A stretch of DNA of 42,485 bases, from contig CADEED010000022.1 of NCBI GenBank assembly GCA_902826225.1, positions 1-42,485 of the forward strand, read 5' to 3'. The position numbers were made by a program, and so were the translations under genes. Below are positions 41,438 through 42,485 of the stretch, one piece after another. Position 1 is the stretch's first letter. The number at the start of each line of letters is the position of its first letter. This DNA comes from an uncultured Pseudomonadota bacterium (GTDB lineage: Bacteria; Pseudomonadota; Gammaproteobacteria; Steroidobacterales; Steroidobacteraceae). The notes below the pieces were generated by a model, which had not been told where the DNA came from, made no database searches, and saw nothing but the letters and a program-made list of their open reading frames with translations.

Positions 41438-41601
41438 CCGTTCAGGAACGCGCAGGCACACTTGAAAAGAACGGACGCGACGTCGAGTACCTGCTCTTCC
41501 CCGACGAGGGGCACGGCTGGCGCAAGATCCCGAACCGGGTGAAGTCGACGACGACGCTGGCGGATTTCTTTCGGCGACAGCTCGTGGCCCAACCTCAATA
41601 G
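41434..41601 (+). pseudogene. Truncated C-terminus of an S9 prolyl oligopeptidase
   Basis: 55 codons starting at GTG 41434, overlapping the stop of the hydrolase gene. The residues TLEKNGRDVEYLLFPDEGHG and the later RVKSTTTLADFFRRQL match the very C-terminal end of prolyl oligopeptidase family (S9) enzymes, where the histidine in EGHG is the last catalytic residue. The nucleophile and aspartate portions are absent, so this is a remnant. The remnant begins about where the CHAT operon ends, suggesting that the operon replaced or was inserted next to most of the peptidase gene. Its stop overlaps the FG-GAP gene end by seven bases on the other strand. Confidence 0.75.
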
Positions 41602-42485
41602 AGCCACACCGCACCGCGGAGCGGCATCGAGTCGTCATCGCGGTTGCCATCGATGCCCGTCGCCGCGCTCCCGTCATAAGGCGCACCGACCACGAGCAGC
41701 CTGCCGTTGTCCCCAAGCGCGATGGCGCTACCAGCACGCCCGTCATTCGTCGACCCGGGTGCAAGCACGCGCCGCACCGACCACGTGCCAGTGTCCTTTC
41801 GCAGGTGGACCACCACGCCGCCGTGAGCTCGGTGGGAATCCGTGTACGGCGGATACAGTGGCCCGAGGCCCATCGCGCGGTCGTACCGGCTGCCGATCGC
41901 AGCAACCTTTCCGTCGCGACTGATCGCAATCCGGCGCATGTAGAGAAATTCGCCATCGTAGAAATCTCCGAAGCCGCTGGTGCTCGCAAGCGATCCCTCG
42001 GACACCCATCCCTGGGGGCCGAGCCTCCAGGCGGCGACCAGATCGCGCGGGTTTGCGAGCGCTTGCGTAAGCATCTGCGTGCCGTCGAAGCTGAGATCGA
42101 GAAAACTGGCGTTGACGGAAATGCGCCCGCCTTGCGTCCAGGTCGGGGCTCTGAGCGTCTGGACGAAATTCACCCGGTCGTCGATGCCGAAACACGGGCG
42201 CGCGAGCGTACGGCCGTCGCCGCTGAACGCGAAGCCGAGACACGCCGACGCGCCGCCCGACCCCGACGACGGCGTCGTCAGCTGGGCAGCATGCGTGAAC
42301 GCGCCTGAACTCGATGCACGGTAAATTTCGAGCAGCCCGCCGACCCACATGTCGGTGTCATCCTGCTCCAGGACGAGCGTGGTTCCGGCATCGTCGAGCT
42401 TGACCGTCCTTCCGAAATGATCTCCAACACCGCGGGTGCCGACGATCCTCTGGGCCTGACGCCACGCCGTGCCGTCGTAGCGGAA
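41595..42485 (-). CDS. FG-GAP/beta-propeller-like secreted protein, 5' end outside window
   Basis: At least 296 residues; the frame is open at the window edge and the N-terminus is missing. Repeating blade-like segments are visible: GDHFGRTVKLDDAGTTLVLE at the left end, ACLGFAFSGDGRTLARPCFG, FLYMRRIAISRDGKVAAIGS and GSAIALGDNGRLLVVGAPYD, ending in MPLRGAVWLY. The GDxFGxSVxLxxDGxTLxVGA type is that of integrin-like FG-GAP propellers in secreted or surface bacterial proteins. A signal peptide would lie beyond the window. It converges with the peptidase remnant. The role is unknown. Confidence 0.8.
   Translation of the reverse strand, partial: FRYDGTAWRQAQRIVGTRGVGDHFGRTVKLDDAGTTLVLEQDDTDMWVGGLLEIYRASSSGAFTHAAQLTTPSSGSGGASACLGFAFSGDGRTLARPCFGIDDRVNFVQTLRAPTWTQGGRISVNASFLDLSFDGTQMLTQALANPRDLVAAWRLGPQGWVSEGSLASTSGFGDFYDGEFLYMRRIAISRDGKVAAIGSRYDRAMGLGPLYPPYTDSHRAHGGVVVHLRKDTGTWSVRRVLAPGSTNDGRAGSAIALGDNGRLLVVGAPYDGSAATGIDGNRDDDSMPLRGAVWLY

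Noticed and set aside
39839..41989. 716-codon minus-strand open frame across the end of the CHAT operon and the FG-GAP gene
   Set aside because: Antisense to three supported coding regions; composition is typical of a shadow frame.
1..42485. tRNA, rRNA, CRISPR array or transposase
   Set aside because: No stretch shows the conserved tRNA arms, regular spaced repeats or DDE/Tyr recombinase motifs.

Overview
The window is about 42.5 kb of dense, GC-rich chromosomal DNA. It looks like an environmental gammaproteobacterium, possibly near Steroidobacterales/Nevskiales/Xanthomonadales. That is an inference from a SusC-independent TonB receptor plus GH97, DUF4197, DUF805, PhoD, a GlyGly-CTERM-like protein and the high GC; no rRNA or marker gene is present to settle it. 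Many genes start with GTG or TTG, and several neighbours overlap by 4-8 bases. I see no tRNA, rRNA, CRISPR array or insertion sequence.

Left part (1-16,000). Two overlapping paralogous FAD oxidoreductases of the phytoene-dehydrogenase type (the first cut by the window edge) diverge from a YtcJ-like lipoprotein amidohydrolase. Then come a DUF805 membrane protein, a small RRM RNA-binding protein with two short co-directional genes and a clear terminator, recQ, and an AraC-type regulator. The regulator diverges from a translationally coupled trio: FAD-linked oxidase, TPR protein and small membrane protein. A secreted protein with three Ig-like/cadherin-like repeats follows, then a coupled PIG-L deacetylase lipoprotein and xylose-isomerase-like TIM-barrel protein.

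Middle (16,000-34,100). A TonB-dependent receptor and a secreted GH97 glycosidase, separated by a small HTH gene, suggest uptake and cleavage of alpha-glycosides. A beta-barrel-like protein, a DUF4197 protein and a VOC protein follow. Next is an unusual regulator joining an XRE helix-turn-helix to a LuxR-type acyl-homoserine-lactone-binding domain and a GerE-like domain. A long minus-strand stretch then carries two alpha/beta hydrolases, a reprolysin-like metalloprotease with a GlyGly-CTERM-like tail, an ATP-grasp enzyme, an RpiB-like isomerase, an amidohydrolase, a DUF1615 lipoprotein and a Tat-exported PhoD phosphatase.

Right part (34,235-41,437) is the most interesting. It is a tight three-gene operon: a 1230-residue TPR-CHAT protease, a second CHAT protease of 652 residues, and a 505-residue alpha/beta hydrolase (lipase-like) with a long N-terminal extension. 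Both CHAT domains keep the His/Cys dyad and the hydrolase keeps Ser/Asp/His candidates. This layout, sensor-like repeats plus two caspase-like proteases plus a possible membrane-damaging hydrolase, fits a protease-triggered defence or cell-death system. It ends exactly at a truncated S9 peptidase remnant, which suggests an island boundary. The window closes inside an FG-GAP/beta-propeller-like gene on the minus strand.
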